Below, in pieces: positions 40,145-47,569 of a stretch of 47,569 bases of DNA. The notes below the pieces were generated by a model. That model saw only the letters and a program-made list of their open reading frames with translations. It did no database searches and was not told the origin of the DNA. Source of the DNA: Spirochaetota bacterium (GTDB lineage Bacteria; Spirochaetota; Spirochaetia; B11-G9); assembly GCA_024280415.1 (NCBI GenBank), contig JAJRQE010000160.1:1-47569 (forward strand). Reading direction: 5' to 3'. Each line of letters starts with the position of its first letter. Positions within the stretch are counted from its first letter, which is position 1. A program made the position numbers and the translations under genes.

Positions 40145-40557
40145 AGGTAAAACAGATTTCAGTATTTTTAGAGAATACAACAGGCCGACTTGCAGAAGTA
40201 ACAAAAACTATAGCAGAAGCAGGTATAAATTTACGGGCAATCTCAATTGCAGATACCGCTGATTTCGGAATACTCAGAATGATAGTCGATAAACCTGACA
40301 GGGCTATGAAGGTTCTTAAAGAGTCTGAATTTACGGCCAAACTGACAGATGTAATTGGTATTGTTCTCAACGATAAACCTGGAGGATTGTTAACAGTAAT
40401 GGAGATATTTAATCGTGATGGAGTAAATATTGAATATCTCTACTCATCACTTATAAAGGAAGATGAAAGTGTTGTAATAATTTTTAAAGTGGAAGATATT
40501 GAACATGGTCTGGGAATAGTTGAAAAAGCAGGTCTTGAGGCAATTGCTTCTTTTTAG
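40141..40557 (+). CDS. Double ACT-domain protein
   Basis: The 138-residue protein has two ACT repeats: residues ~1-66 (VKQISVFLENTTGRLAEVTKTIAEAGINLRAISI) and ~70-138 (VIGIVLNDKPGGLLTVMEIFNRDGVNIEYLYSSL). Such small proteins are commonly encoded next to PaaK-type ligases and indolepyruvate oxidoreductase in anaerobes, and probably bind an amino acid to modulate the ligases. It is the last gene of the overlapping four-gene unit and a terminator follows. Confidence 0.9.
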   Translation: MKVKQISVFLENTTGRLAEVTKTIAEAGINLRAISIADTADFGILRMIVDKPDRAMKVLKESEFTAKLTDVIGIVLNDKPGGLLTVMEIFNRDGVNIEYLYSSLIKEDESVVIIFKVEDIEHGLGIVEKAGLEAIASF

Positions 40558-40578
40558 TGTCTGTTTTTAGTGGAAAAG

Positions 40579-40612
40579 GCAGGGGTTTTTTAATGACCTC
40601 TGCTTTTTTTTT
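40579..40612 (+). terminator. Rho-independent terminator of the aminotransferase-PaaK-ACT unit
   Basis: GCAGGGGT (40579-40586) pairs with ACCTCTGC (40596-40603, one G-U pair) and is followed by nine T. Confidence 0.85.
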
Positions 40613-40654
40613 ATATATATTAAGCTGGAAGAAAATATTAAATGGAGAATTAAA

Positions 40655-41374
40655 ATGAATAAAAGTCTGGGAACAAATGTCATTGCACTTCTGGTTATTG
40701 CAGCCGGATATCTGTCGCCAATATTTAATGAACAGATTCTTACAGTAGGATTTTTTGCACTTTCCGGAGCTGTAACAAACTGGCTGGCAGTTTATATGCT
40801 CTTTGAAAAAGTCCCCCTCCTCTATGGTTCCGGGGTTGTTCCCCTCCATTTCGAAGAGTTTAAAGAGGGAATCCGGCATCTTATTATGACCGAGTTCTTT
40901 ACAAAAGAGAATCTTGAAAGTTTCTTTTCTGAATCTTCCGGAGCAATAATTCCCGATATTAATCTGGACAAAGCAATAGACATTGTCGATTATAACGGAA
41001 TATTCGACAGTCTTACGACAGTCATAATGGAATCCCAGTTTGGAGGAATGCTGGGAATGTTTGGAGGTGCTGAAGCTCTAAAAGGTTTTAGAGAGCCCTT
41101 TATTGTTAAAATTAAAGAATTTATAAAAAAAGAGACCCAATCTCCATCATTTAAGGAGGCAATTGCAAATTCCATAGAAACAGGAAGCCTGACAGACAAA
41201 GTTGAGTCCCAGGTTGAGGGAATTATTGATAAACGCCTCGAGGAGCTTACTCCTCTGATGGTGAAAAAGATCATTCAGGATATGATAAAAAAGCATCTGG
41301 GATGGCTGGTCGTCTGGGGAGGTGTATTCGGTGGGTTAATAGGTCTTCTAATGAGTTTTATCAAAACCCTTTAG
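40655..41374 (+). CDS. DUF445 family membrane protein
   Basis: The 239-residue protein has an N-terminal membrane helix pair with the signature GFFALSGAVTNWLAVYMLFEKVPLLYGSGVVP, a long helical middle that repeats FKEGIRHLIM and IKEFIKKET type heptads, and a C-terminal membrane segment (LGWLVVWGGVFGGLIGLLMSFI). This matches DUF445 (YheB/YjiN relatives), whose function is unknown. It starts with GGAG upstream and runs into the methyltransferase gene with a two-base gap. Confidence 0.83.
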   Translation: MNKSLGTNVIALLVIAAGYLSPIFNEQILTVGFFALSGAVTNWLAVYMLFEKVPLLYGSGVVPLHFEEFKEGIRHLIMTEFFTKENLESFFSESSGAIIPDINLDKAIDIVDYNGIFDSLTTVIMESQFGGMLGMFGGAEALKGFREPFIVKIKEFIKKETQSPSFKEAIANSIETGSLTDKVESQVEGIIDKRLEELTPLMVKKIIQDMIKKHLGWLVVWGGVFGGLIGLLMSFIKTL

Positions 41375-41376
41375 AG

Positions 41377-42018
41377 ATGAAATGTAGTTTATGCAATTCT
41401 GATATAAAGGACCGAAAAAGTGATAATAAGGGGAAAATATATCATATTTGTCACAATTGTAAATTAATTCAACTTGATAGAGAGTTTTACCTATCCAGAG
41501 AAGAAGAGAAACAAAGGTACCGGCTGCATGAAAATAGTGCAGAGAATAAAGGCTATCTTAAATACCTGAACAGTATAATAACTAATTCAATTTCTCCTTT
41601 TCTAAAGCCTGAAAACAGGCTTTTTGATTTTGGTTGCGGTCCGGAAAAAACATGGGCAGGGCTACTAAAAGGAAAAGGTTATAACGTTTCAAGCTATGAC
41701 CCCTTTTTTGATAATAATAGCGAATGGATAAACAAAATTTTCGACGCAATTACAGCAATTGAAGTATTCGAGCATCTACTGTCCCCAGCAGCAGAACTGG
41801 AAATCTTAAGTTTATGCTTAAAGAGAGGGTCGTTCCTGATAATACGTACAATGCTTCATAATAATAACTGGGAGAGCTTTTTAAAATGGTGGTATAGAGA
41901 AGATCCCACTCATGTATCCTTTTACTCAGAAACTGCAATTATGTATATATGCAGGAGATGGAATTACGAACTAGTTCAAATAAAAAACCACTGTGAAATA
42001 GTGTTAAGGAAAAAATAA
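41377..42018 (+). CDS. Zinc-ribbon class I SAM-dependent methyltransferase
   Basis: The 213-residue protein starts MKCSLCNSDIK; Cys3/Cys6 and a second pair in YHICHNCKLI form a small zinc ribbon. The methyltransferase core has motif I RLFDFGCGPEKTWAGLL, a motif II-like SYDPFF and AITAIEVFEHL. The WYREDPTHVSFYSETAI stretch is common in this group, whose targets are mostly unknown. The start is the ATG at 41377, right after the DUF445 stop; an earlier in-frame ATG would lie deep in that gene. It is translationally coupled. Confidence 0.83.
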   Translation: MKCSLCNSDIKDRKSDNKGKIYHICHNCKLIQLDREFYLSREEEKQRYRLHENSAENKGYLKYLNSIITNSISPFLKPENRLFDFGCGPEKTWAGLLKGKGYNVSSYDPFFDNNSEWINKIFDAITAIEVFEHLLSPAAELEILSLCLKRGSFLIIRTMLHNNNWESFLKWWYREDPTHVSFYSETAIMYICRRWNYELVQIKNHCEIVLRKK

Positions 42019-42058
42019 TCGAAAAGGCAGGCAGGATTAAAAAATCTTTTACCCCTAC

Positions 42059-42095
42059 TTGACAAAAATCGCAAAATCGTGCATTTTGCTATACG
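42059..42095 (+). promoter_or_regulatory. Probable tRNA-Asp promoter region with inverted repeat
   Basis: TTGACA (42059-42064) and TGC-TATACG (42087-42095, extended -10 type) are too far apart (25 bases) for a standard pair, so one of them is probably not used. Between them lies GCAAAAT-CGTGC-ATTTTGC (42071-42089). Confidence 0.4.
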
Positions 42096-42101
42096 TCGTA
42101 A

Positions 42102-42175
42102 GGGGGTGTGGCGAAGTTGGTTATCGCGCCGGCCTGTCAAGCCGGAGATCGCGGGTTCGGCCCCCGTCACTCCCG
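42102..42175 (+). tRNA. tRNA-Asp (anticodon GTC)
   Basis: A cloverleaf can be drawn. The acceptor stem is GGGGGTG (42102-42108) with CACTCCC (42168-42174, one G-U) and discriminator G. The anticodon stem is CCGGC/GCCGG with loop CTGTCAA, giving anticodon GTC. The T arm is GCGGG-TTCGGCC-CCCGT. The 3' CCA is not encoded. A terminator follows directly. Confidence 0.95.
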
Positions 42176-42181
42176 ACAATC

Positions 42182-42210
42182 AGACCGGATTTATTCCGGT
42201 CTTTTTTTTT
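42182..42210 (+). terminator. Rho-independent terminator after tRNA-Asp
   Basis: AGACCGGA (42182-42189) pairs with TCCGGTCT (42195-42202) and is followed by a run of nine T. Confidence 0.9.
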
Positions 42211-42279
42211 CTAAAATATTCAGCATACAAAAAAAATGAAAGATATTGACTTCATATAAGGTATTTTGGATAATAGCCC

Positions 42280-43658
42280 ATGTTAAGAAAAAGCCTTTTT
42301 TTTACTTTTTTACTGTTATTTCTAATTCTTGAAACAGCAGTTATCTCAGCTTCATTTCTGGGTTTCCCTGTCCGTAGTATACTGCAGGCAGTTTTAATTG
42401 CCGTCTTAATGTCGCTCTATTTTATAATATTAAAGAGAAATGTTTAGCCATCCCTTAAGATTTTTCAAAAAACCATACTTGAAGCTGTTACCGATGATCC
42501 AACTTTCGACGATGAGGATATTGAAAAGATAAAAAAATTTTCTGGCTCTTTTTTTATTAATCCCCGAATGCTTATAAAGTATTCCAACAATTTGTTATTA
42601 AATCAGAAAACCATCCTCATGGCAGCTCATAGTGACAGAGATTTTGTTGTAAAAAATAATAAGCTCAGGGAAGCTATTATCAGCCTTAATCACTCTATTC
42701 TTTCCGACAAAAGTATGGAAAATTTACTTGAAGAAATCCTAAAAATTGCCATAAATACTATCGAAGGAAGTTCTGCAGGAACTGTAATAATTCCAGACAG
42801 TGAGGGCATGGTAAAATATACCGCGGCCTCGGGGATGGATCTTGAGAAACTAAAAAAAATAAAGATTAAATTTAAAGATATAATTCTCCTGAAAATGAAT
42901 AATAATAAAGTCCTTAAACCCAAAATCATCCGGAATAAAGCACGGTTAATAGATGGGCTTATGGAACCGGAGGATATCGAAATCTATAATAATGCTGGTA
43001 CGCATGAGTATGTAAGCACCCTGTGCGCACCCATTTTTATCGACAGTACTATCTATGGCGTACTGTCTGTTGACAGCTGCGATAAAGATGCTTTTAACCA
43101 GGATGATATTCGGATGATGGAATACTTTACCAGCGAAATGGCATTGGTAATAAAAAACAGCCGCTTAATAAGTAAGGCCTTTCATATGTCAAAGTATGAC
43201 AGCCTGACAAATGTGCATAACCGACACTATTTTGAAGATATGGCAGGAGTGGCATTTAACGAAATAAAACGGTATGGTGGTAAACTTCATTTTGTTCTTT
43301 TTGACCTCGATAACTTCAAAATAATAAATGACACCTACGGGCATGAGAGTGGCGACAGGGTTCTTAAGGAGTTTGCAGAAACCATAAAAACCTCTATCAG
43401 GGGGAGTGATCTCTTTGCAAGGTATGGTGGAGATGAATTTATAGCATACTTTCGAAATTCCGATATAAAAGATATAGAAAATAAAATATTGACTATAAAA
43501 GAAAAATTTAATCAAAATTCTCTTGTTTTTGAAGGTAAAGAATATACTACCAGGTTTAGTATGGTATAGCAGGATTTCCTGAAGACGGGACATCTGTGGA
43601 GGTGCTGCTTCGGAAGGCAGACAGCAAAATGTATGAATATAAACGGAAGAACAAATAG
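42280..43658 (+). pseudogene. Membrane GAF-GGDEF (diguanylate cyclase-like) gene with in-frame TAG and frameshift
   Basis: From the ATG at 42280 the frame encodes two membrane helices (SLFFTFLLLFLILETAVISA; RSILQAVLIAVLMSLYFIIL), then meets TAG (42445-42447) but stays open in the same frame. It continues with a GAF-like domain (about 42720-43190) and a GGDEF domain: DSLTNVHNRHYFEDMA, FDLDNFKIINDTYGHESGD and the active-site ARYGGDEF (GGDEF intact). It ends early at 43569 in TTRFSMV; adding one G near 43561 gives MGIAGFPEDGTSVEVLLRKADSKMYEYKRKNK to 43658. The catalytic site would make cyclic di-GMP if a whole protein were produced. Two defects argue for a pseudogene or poor sequence. Confidence 0.75.
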
Positions 43659-43670
43659 GAGAGATAACAG

Positions 43671-44512
43671 ATGGACAGCAGTACCGCATTTTTAAAAATA
43701 AAAAATGGGAGAAATATTTTTCTCAGGTCATGGTATCCGGATGATAAATCTGATCTGAAAGGGATAATACTGATATCTCATGGATATGCTGAACATTCAG
43801 GCCGCTATAACCATACAGCAGAATTCTTTACAAATAAACAATATGCAGTTTATGCACCTGATCATTATGGTCACGGCAGATCAGACGGAATAAAAGCAGA
43901 TGTACCCAATTTTAATATATTTGTGTCTGATCTTCTTTTTACTCTGAAAGAAATAAAGAAAATAGAAGCTGATAAGCCTATCTATCTCTTTGGCCACTCA
44001 ATGGGTGGTGCAATTGCCATTATACTGGCATCACAGGCAGAAGATGAAATTAAAGGGCTTATACTTTCCGGAGCCGCAATTCGAATAGACGGAGGAGTTT
44101 CTGATACTGTAAAACTAATCTCAAAATTTATGGCTAAATTGTGCCCTACCTGCCTCTGGTTAAGTTTGGAGTCGAAGGACTATCCAAAGATCAAAAAGTC
44201 ATAGAAGACTACAAAACCGACCCCTACAACTATAATGGAAAGGTAAGAACAAGAATGGGACGGGAGATGCTTAGATCGGAAGAGATAATAAGCGAAAATC
44301 TTCTTGCAGATATTACCCTGCCTGTTTTAATACTTCACGGAGAAAAAGATCGAGTTATAAGTCCGGATTGCAGCAGAATAATTGATGCAAATATAGGATC
44401 CGGAGATAAAGAACTCAGGATAATGGATAATCTCTATCATGAGATTCTGAATGAACCGGAAAAAGAGCACGTCCTTGAAGTTATTGGAGAGTGGCTGGAC
44501 AAAAGAAACTGA
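43671..44512 (+). pseudogene. Alpha/beta hydrolase (monoacylglycerol lipase-like), interrupted by one frameshift
   Basis: The first part has the oxyanion region ISHGYAEHSGRYNHTAEF, DHYGHGRSDG and nucleophile elbow GHSMGG (Ser about 110), typical of lysophospholipase/monoacylglycerol lipase relatives. The frame then runs out at 44204 after a break near 44139-44142. The -1 frame continues with PYLPLVKFGVEGLSKD, LPVLILHGEKDRVISPDCS (catalytic Asp) and LYHEILNEPEKEHVL (catalytic His) to 44512. One added G (AAATTG-GTG) restores a ~280-residue enzyme. It has AGGAGA before the ATG and follows the GGDEF gene, perhaps co-transcribed. Confidence 0.8.
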
Positions 44513-44526
44513 CAGAGACTCTCTGT

Positions 44527-47082
44527 TTACGCGTTCTTTACTATTACCATAACTTCTTCGAGGGTTAATTTCTCAATAATTGAATTTTCCTTTTTATCGT
44601 CCGGAAGTTTGATATTTTTCTTTCCGTACTTGATATAGGGACCATACCGGCCGTCGACAACAGAAAGAGATACTTTATCATCCCCCTGGGTTCCAAAATC
44701 CTTTAGAATCGTTCTACTCCCTCTTCCCTTCTTTGGTTCAGCAAGAATTTCCAAAACTCTCTCCAGGGTTACCTCAAAAAGATCGTCCCCTTTTTTCAGA
44801 GATCTGAATTCATCATTATACAATATATACGGTCCGAATCTTCCTTCATTGACCCTTATTTCACCACCGGTTTCAGGATGCATCCCAACCAGTCGGGGTA
44901 AACTCAACTGTCTCAGAGCATCTTCCAGGTTTACCTCCCTGGGTTTCTTCCCCTTAGGAAGGCTTGCACGCCTGGGTTTTGGAACATCATCGGTTTTTTC
45001 TCCCAACTGGAAATAGGGACCGTAACGTCCTGTAAGACAGTAAATATTCTCTCCTGTTTCCGGATCCGTTCCCATGGGTACAGGACCATTCTTCTGGAGG
45101 TCAATAATTTCCAGAATATCCGCCCTGGAAAGATCGGCAGGAGCAATCTCCTCGGGAATGGAGGCATGAATACTTTCACCTCCCTCTTCGGGTTCAAGTA
45201 TAAAATAGGGACCGTACTTACCTACTTTTATCCCGGAAACAGGACCCAGGTGAGGAAGATGAATTGTTCTGGCCTCTTCGGGCTTTATCTCTTTTTCTCT
45301 GTGTTCGACCTGTCCTTTCAGCCCATTTTTACCAAGATAGAATTTTTCCAGATATTTTATTCTGTCAATTTTCCCCAGGGATATTTCATCGAGAGCACTC
45401 TCCATCTCAGATGTAAAACTGTACTCAATTAGATAATGAAAATGATTTTCCAGGAGCTGAATAACCGCAAAACCGGTAAAAGTAGGAATCAATGAAGTTC
45501 CCTGCTTCCTTATATACTGCCTGTCAAACAGTGTATTTATTATTGAGGCATATGTGGAGGGGCGTCCGATTCCCAGTTTTTCCAGCTGACTTACCAGAGC
45601 AGCTTCTGTATATCGTGAAGGAGCCTTGGTTTCATGCCTGACTGAAGCAAGACTGGCCGGAACTACTTTCTGACCCTCTATAAGTTCCGGAAGAAATGTT
45701 TCTTTATCATCCAGAGCGGCATCAGGTTCATCCTTACCCTCTACATATACCCGAAGAAATCCGGGAAAGGCTATTCGTGTTCCCGTTGCAGTAAAAACCG
45801 CATCCCCTGCTCCAATTTTAGCAGTGGTGGATACCTTGGAGGCATCTTTCATCTGGGAAGCAAGAGTTCTCTTCCAGATCAGGGTATAGAGAGACAGCTC
45901 CCTGCCATCCAGACCTGTTTTGTCGGGATGAACAAATATCTCACCAGCCGGGCGGATAGCCTCATGAGCCTCCTGAGCTCCCTTCGATTTAGAAGAAAAC
46001 TGTCTTGGTGATTCGGTTAAATATGAATCTCCAAAAAGACGTTTAACACTTTCTATAGCCCCATTTGTCCCTTCGCTGCTTAATGTTGGAGAATCCGTTC
46101 TCATATAGGTAATAAAACCCTGTTCATATAGTCGCTGTGCGGTTCTCATAGTCTCTCTTGCCGACATCCGGAGCTTTCTGTTCCCATCCTGCTGAAGGGT
46201 GGATGTAATAAAGGGAGGAGCCGGTCTCTGCCTGGAAGGTCTCTCTCCAACAGAAAGAACCTTCCACTCTCCGGACTTCAAAGAACTCTCGAGATCAGCA
46301 GAAGTGACTTCATCCAGAACGAGAACGTTCCTGTTATGGAGCAGTTCTCCTGTAGAGGGATCAAAATCCTTTCCTGTAGAAACCCTTACCCCCCTGACTG
46401 ATTCGAGCTTAGCATTAAAAACCTCATTTTCACGCCCCTCTCCAGGAACTATTGATGCAGAAAGATCCCAGTAAACTGCCTTTTGAAAACGGATTCTTTC
46501 CCTCTCCCTGTCAACAATAAGACGAAGACCAGGAGACTGAACCCTTCCTGCGGACAATCCGTAAGAAATTTTCTTCCAGATCAGAGGAGAAAGTGTATAT
46601 CCGTATAATCTGTCAAGAATACGCCTGGTTTCCTGGGCATTCACAAGATCTATATCTATGTCTCTGCCTGTTTCGAGAGCTCTTTCTATGGCTTTTTTGG
46701 TAATTTCATGAAAAACCATCCGTTTTACCGGAACTTTTGGTTTTAATATATCAACAAGATGCCAGGAGATACTCTCCCCCTCTCTGTCCTCATCTGTCGC
46801 CAGAAGCAGAAGATCCGCTTCTTTAAGCTTTTTCTTCAGTTCTCTGACAATTTTCCCCTTACCTTTCGGAGTCACATATAGAGGTTTAAAATTAGTATCA
46901 ACATCAATACCAAGTCTGGTCCATTCCTCCCCCTTAAGATTTTTGGGGATATCTGCTGCAGATGTGGGAAGATCCCTGACGTGACCAATACTGGCGTCCA
47001 CAGTATAGTTTGATGGAAGAAATTTTCTAATTGTCTTTGCTTTAGTCGGAGATTCAACAATTACAAATATTTTTTTACTCAT
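44527..47082 (-). CDS. topA: DNA topoisomerase I
   Basis: The 851-residue type IA enzyme has the TOPRIM domain with VIVESPTKAKTI (Glu10) and ATDEDREGE (Asp97, Asp99), and catalytic Tyr326 in GFITYMRTDSPTLS. It ends in four topoisomerase C-terminal repeats, recognised by KYGPYF, RYGPYF, RFGPYI and RYGPYI (about 630, 690, 755 and 825). No zinc-finger Cys4 clusters are present; GRYGPY-type repeats stand in their place. It relaxes negative supercoils. It converges on the broken hydrolase gene (15 bases between stops) and is divergent from the GDPD gene. Confidence 0.96.
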   Translation of the reverse strand: MSKKIFVIVESPTKAKTIRKFLPSNYTVDASIGHVRDLPTSAADIPKNLKGEEWTRLGIDVDTNFKPLYVTPKGKGKIVRELKKKLKEADLLLLATDEDREGESISWHLVDILKPKVPVKRMVFHEITKKAIERALETGRDIDIDLVNAQETRRILDRLYGYTLSPLIWKKISYGLSAGRVQSPGLRLIVDRERERIRFQKAVYWDLSASIVPGEGRENEVFNAKLESVRGVRVSTGKDFDPSTGELLHNRNVLVLDEVTSADLESSLKSGEWKVLSVGERPSRQRPAPPFITSTLQQDGNRKLRMSARETMRTAQRLYEQGFITYMRTDSPTLSSEGTNGAIESVKRLFGDSYLTESPRQFSSKSKGAQEAHEAIRPAGEIFVHPDKTGLDGRELSLYTLIWKRTLASQMKDASKVSTTAKIGAGDAVFTATGTRIAFPGFLRVYVEGKDEPDAALDDKETFLPELIEGQKVVPASLASVRHETKAPSRYTEAALVSQLEKLGIGRPSTYASIINTLFDRQYIRKQGTSLIPTFTGFAVIQLLENHFHYLIEYSFTSEMESALDEISLGKIDRIKYLEKFYLGKNGLKGQVEHREKEIKPEEARTIHLPHLGPVSGIKVGKYGPYFILEPEEGGESIHASIPEEIAPADLSRADILEIIDLQKNGPVPMGTDPETGENIYCLTGRYGPYFQLGEKTDDVPKPRRASLPKGKKPREVNLEDALRQLSLPRLVGMHPETGGEIRVNEGRFGPYILYNDEFRSLKKGDDLFEVTLERVLEILAEPKKGRGSRTILKDFGTQGDDKVSLSVVDGRYGPYIKYGKKNIKLPDDKKENSIIEKLTLEEVMVIVKNA

Positions 47083-47213
47083 AGCATTAACCTAACCCTT
47101 AAGGATGTTACAGACCAAATATCTGGCTCTGTATGGTACAATTCATGTAATGTTATATATTTTTTAATAAATATCAACTTGTATGATAATCTATTCTGAA
47201 TTATTGTATAAAT

Positions 47214-47569
47214 ATGCACAGTAAATTCTTCGAAAAAAGACTTAAGGTGGTTGCCCACAGGGGAGATTCTGCATTTTTCCCGGAAAACACCCTTCCTGCA
47301 TTCATGAGTGCTGCCGGACTGAAAGTAGACTGTATTGAAACTGATGTTCACCTGACAAAAGATGGAGTATGTGTTATCTGGCATGATGATTCAATGGAGA
47401 GGACAACAGGAGACAGAGGTCTTATATCTGAGAAAAAATATTCAGATATACTTTCAATGGATGCCGGATATATGTTCTCAGGAGATAATGGTAAAACATA
47501 TCCTTTCCGGGGTAAGGGAATTACCATTGCCACCCTGGATGAGCTACTCAAATCTATTCCGGAAATGCG
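47214..47569 (+). CDS. Glycerophosphodiester phosphodiesterase (partial, N-terminal ~118 residues)
   Basis: The protein shows the GDPD start VAHRGDSAFFPENTLPAF (general-base His in HRG), the metal-site ETDVHLTKDG and the second His in WHDDSMERTTG. It lacks a signal peptide, so it is cytoplasmic and would split glycerophosphodiesters into glycerol-3-phosphate and an alcohol. The frame runs off the right edge. There is no obvious ribosome site before the ATG at 47214, so the exact start is uncertain. Confidence 0.9.
   Translation, partial: MHSKFFEKRLKVVAHRGDSAFFPENTLPAFMSAAGLKVDCIETDVHLTKDGVCVIWHDDSMERTTGDRGLISEKKYSDILSMDAGYMFSGDNGKTYPFRGKGITIATLDELLKSIPEM

Noticed and set aside
42445-42447. 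TAG in the GGDEF gene as a pyrrolysine or readthrough codon
   Set aside because: No pyrrolysine context or genes are visible and the same gene has a second defect; decay or sequence error is more likely.
43189-43689. 166-codon open frame on the minus strand across the GGDEF domain
   Set aside because: It is antisense to a clear GGDEF domain, has Cys/Phe/Ile-rich low-quality protein character and no ribosome site.
44512-44527. ACAGAG-ACT-CTCTGT hairpin as a terminator between the hydrolase and topA
   Set aside because: The stem is only 6 base pairs and no T run follows on either strand.
1-47569. CRISPR array, prophage, insertion sequence or integrase
   Set aside because: No regularly spaced repeats, transposase, integrase or phage structural genes were seen on either strand.

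Overview
The window is AT-rich, densely coded bacterial DNA that looks chromosomal, with no phage or transposase genes. The best taxonomic guess is a spirochaete of the Spirochaeta/Oceanispirochaeta kind, held with moderate confidence. The reasons are the substrate-binding protein whose mature end begins GGKKES, the protein mix (group B-like [FeFe] hydrogenase, three-domain Mrp protein, pseudokinase-like membrane protein, TopA ending in GRYGPY-type repeats) and the codon style. No rRNA or other direct marker is present.

Layout. 1-2163 (minus): the start of a xanthine-dehydrogenase-type FAD subunit, an AllH/DUF2877 protein (purine/allantoin side) and two small membrane proteins. 2280-12856: a dispersed set for reductive pyrimidine breakdown. 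It holds an NCS2 nucleobase permease and beta-ureidopropionase (minus), PreT-PreA dihydropyrimidine dehydrogenase (plus) and dihydropyrimidinase (minus). In the middle sit a VapBC toxin-antitoxin pair, an EamA transporter and a MarR-MATE efflux unit. 12944-14248: an Mrp/HCF101-type Fe-S carrier. 14473-19490: a LivJHMGF-type ABC importer. 19618-21638: a frameshifted pseudokinase/membrane protein and a HAD phosphatase. 21676-24001 (minus): a response regulator with a histidine kinase carrying an N-terminal Rossmann domain, then a RelE/Phd pair. 24098-29612 (minus): a TetR regulator (frameshifted), an RND/MMPL exporter, a LolA-like periplasmic protein and an outer-membrane protein, with two matching TetR-type palindromes. 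30086-33327 (minus): a b6-like cytochrome b with a small membrane protein, and a monomeric [FeFe] hydrogenase with a thioredoxin-like [2Fe-2S] protein. 33573-34981: a regulator with three MerR-like domains and an SGNH hydrolase. 35011-36187 (minus): an XRE regulator and a membrane-anchored rhodanese. 36328-40557: an aminotransferase, two PaaK-type CoA ligases and a double-ACT protein, overlapping like one operon. 40655-42018: a DUF445 protein and a methyltransferase. 42102-42175: tRNA-Asp. 42280-44512: a broken GGDEF gene and a broken alpha/beta hydrolase. 44527-47082: topA. 47214-end: the start of a glycerophosphodiester phosphodiesterase.

How it fits together. Uracil or thymine would enter by the permease, be reduced by PreTA, opened by dihydropyrimidinase and cleaved to a beta-amino acid, CO2 and ammonia by the amidohydrolase. 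With the purine genes at the left edge this reads as a nucleobase-scavenging region. Redox genes form a second theme: the hydrogenase, the [2Fe-2S] protein, cytochrome b, and a kinase that may sense a dinucleotide.

Four genes (19618-20990, 29011-29612, 42280-43658, 43671-44512) each need one missing base restored to read through, and the GGDEF gene also has an in-frame TAG. This is either several real pseudogenes or sequence error. The most unusual items are the Rossmann-histidine kinase, the triple MerR-like protein divergent from the hydrogenase, the C-tract dyad inside the cytochrome promoter, and the small repeat flanking and partly encoding preT.
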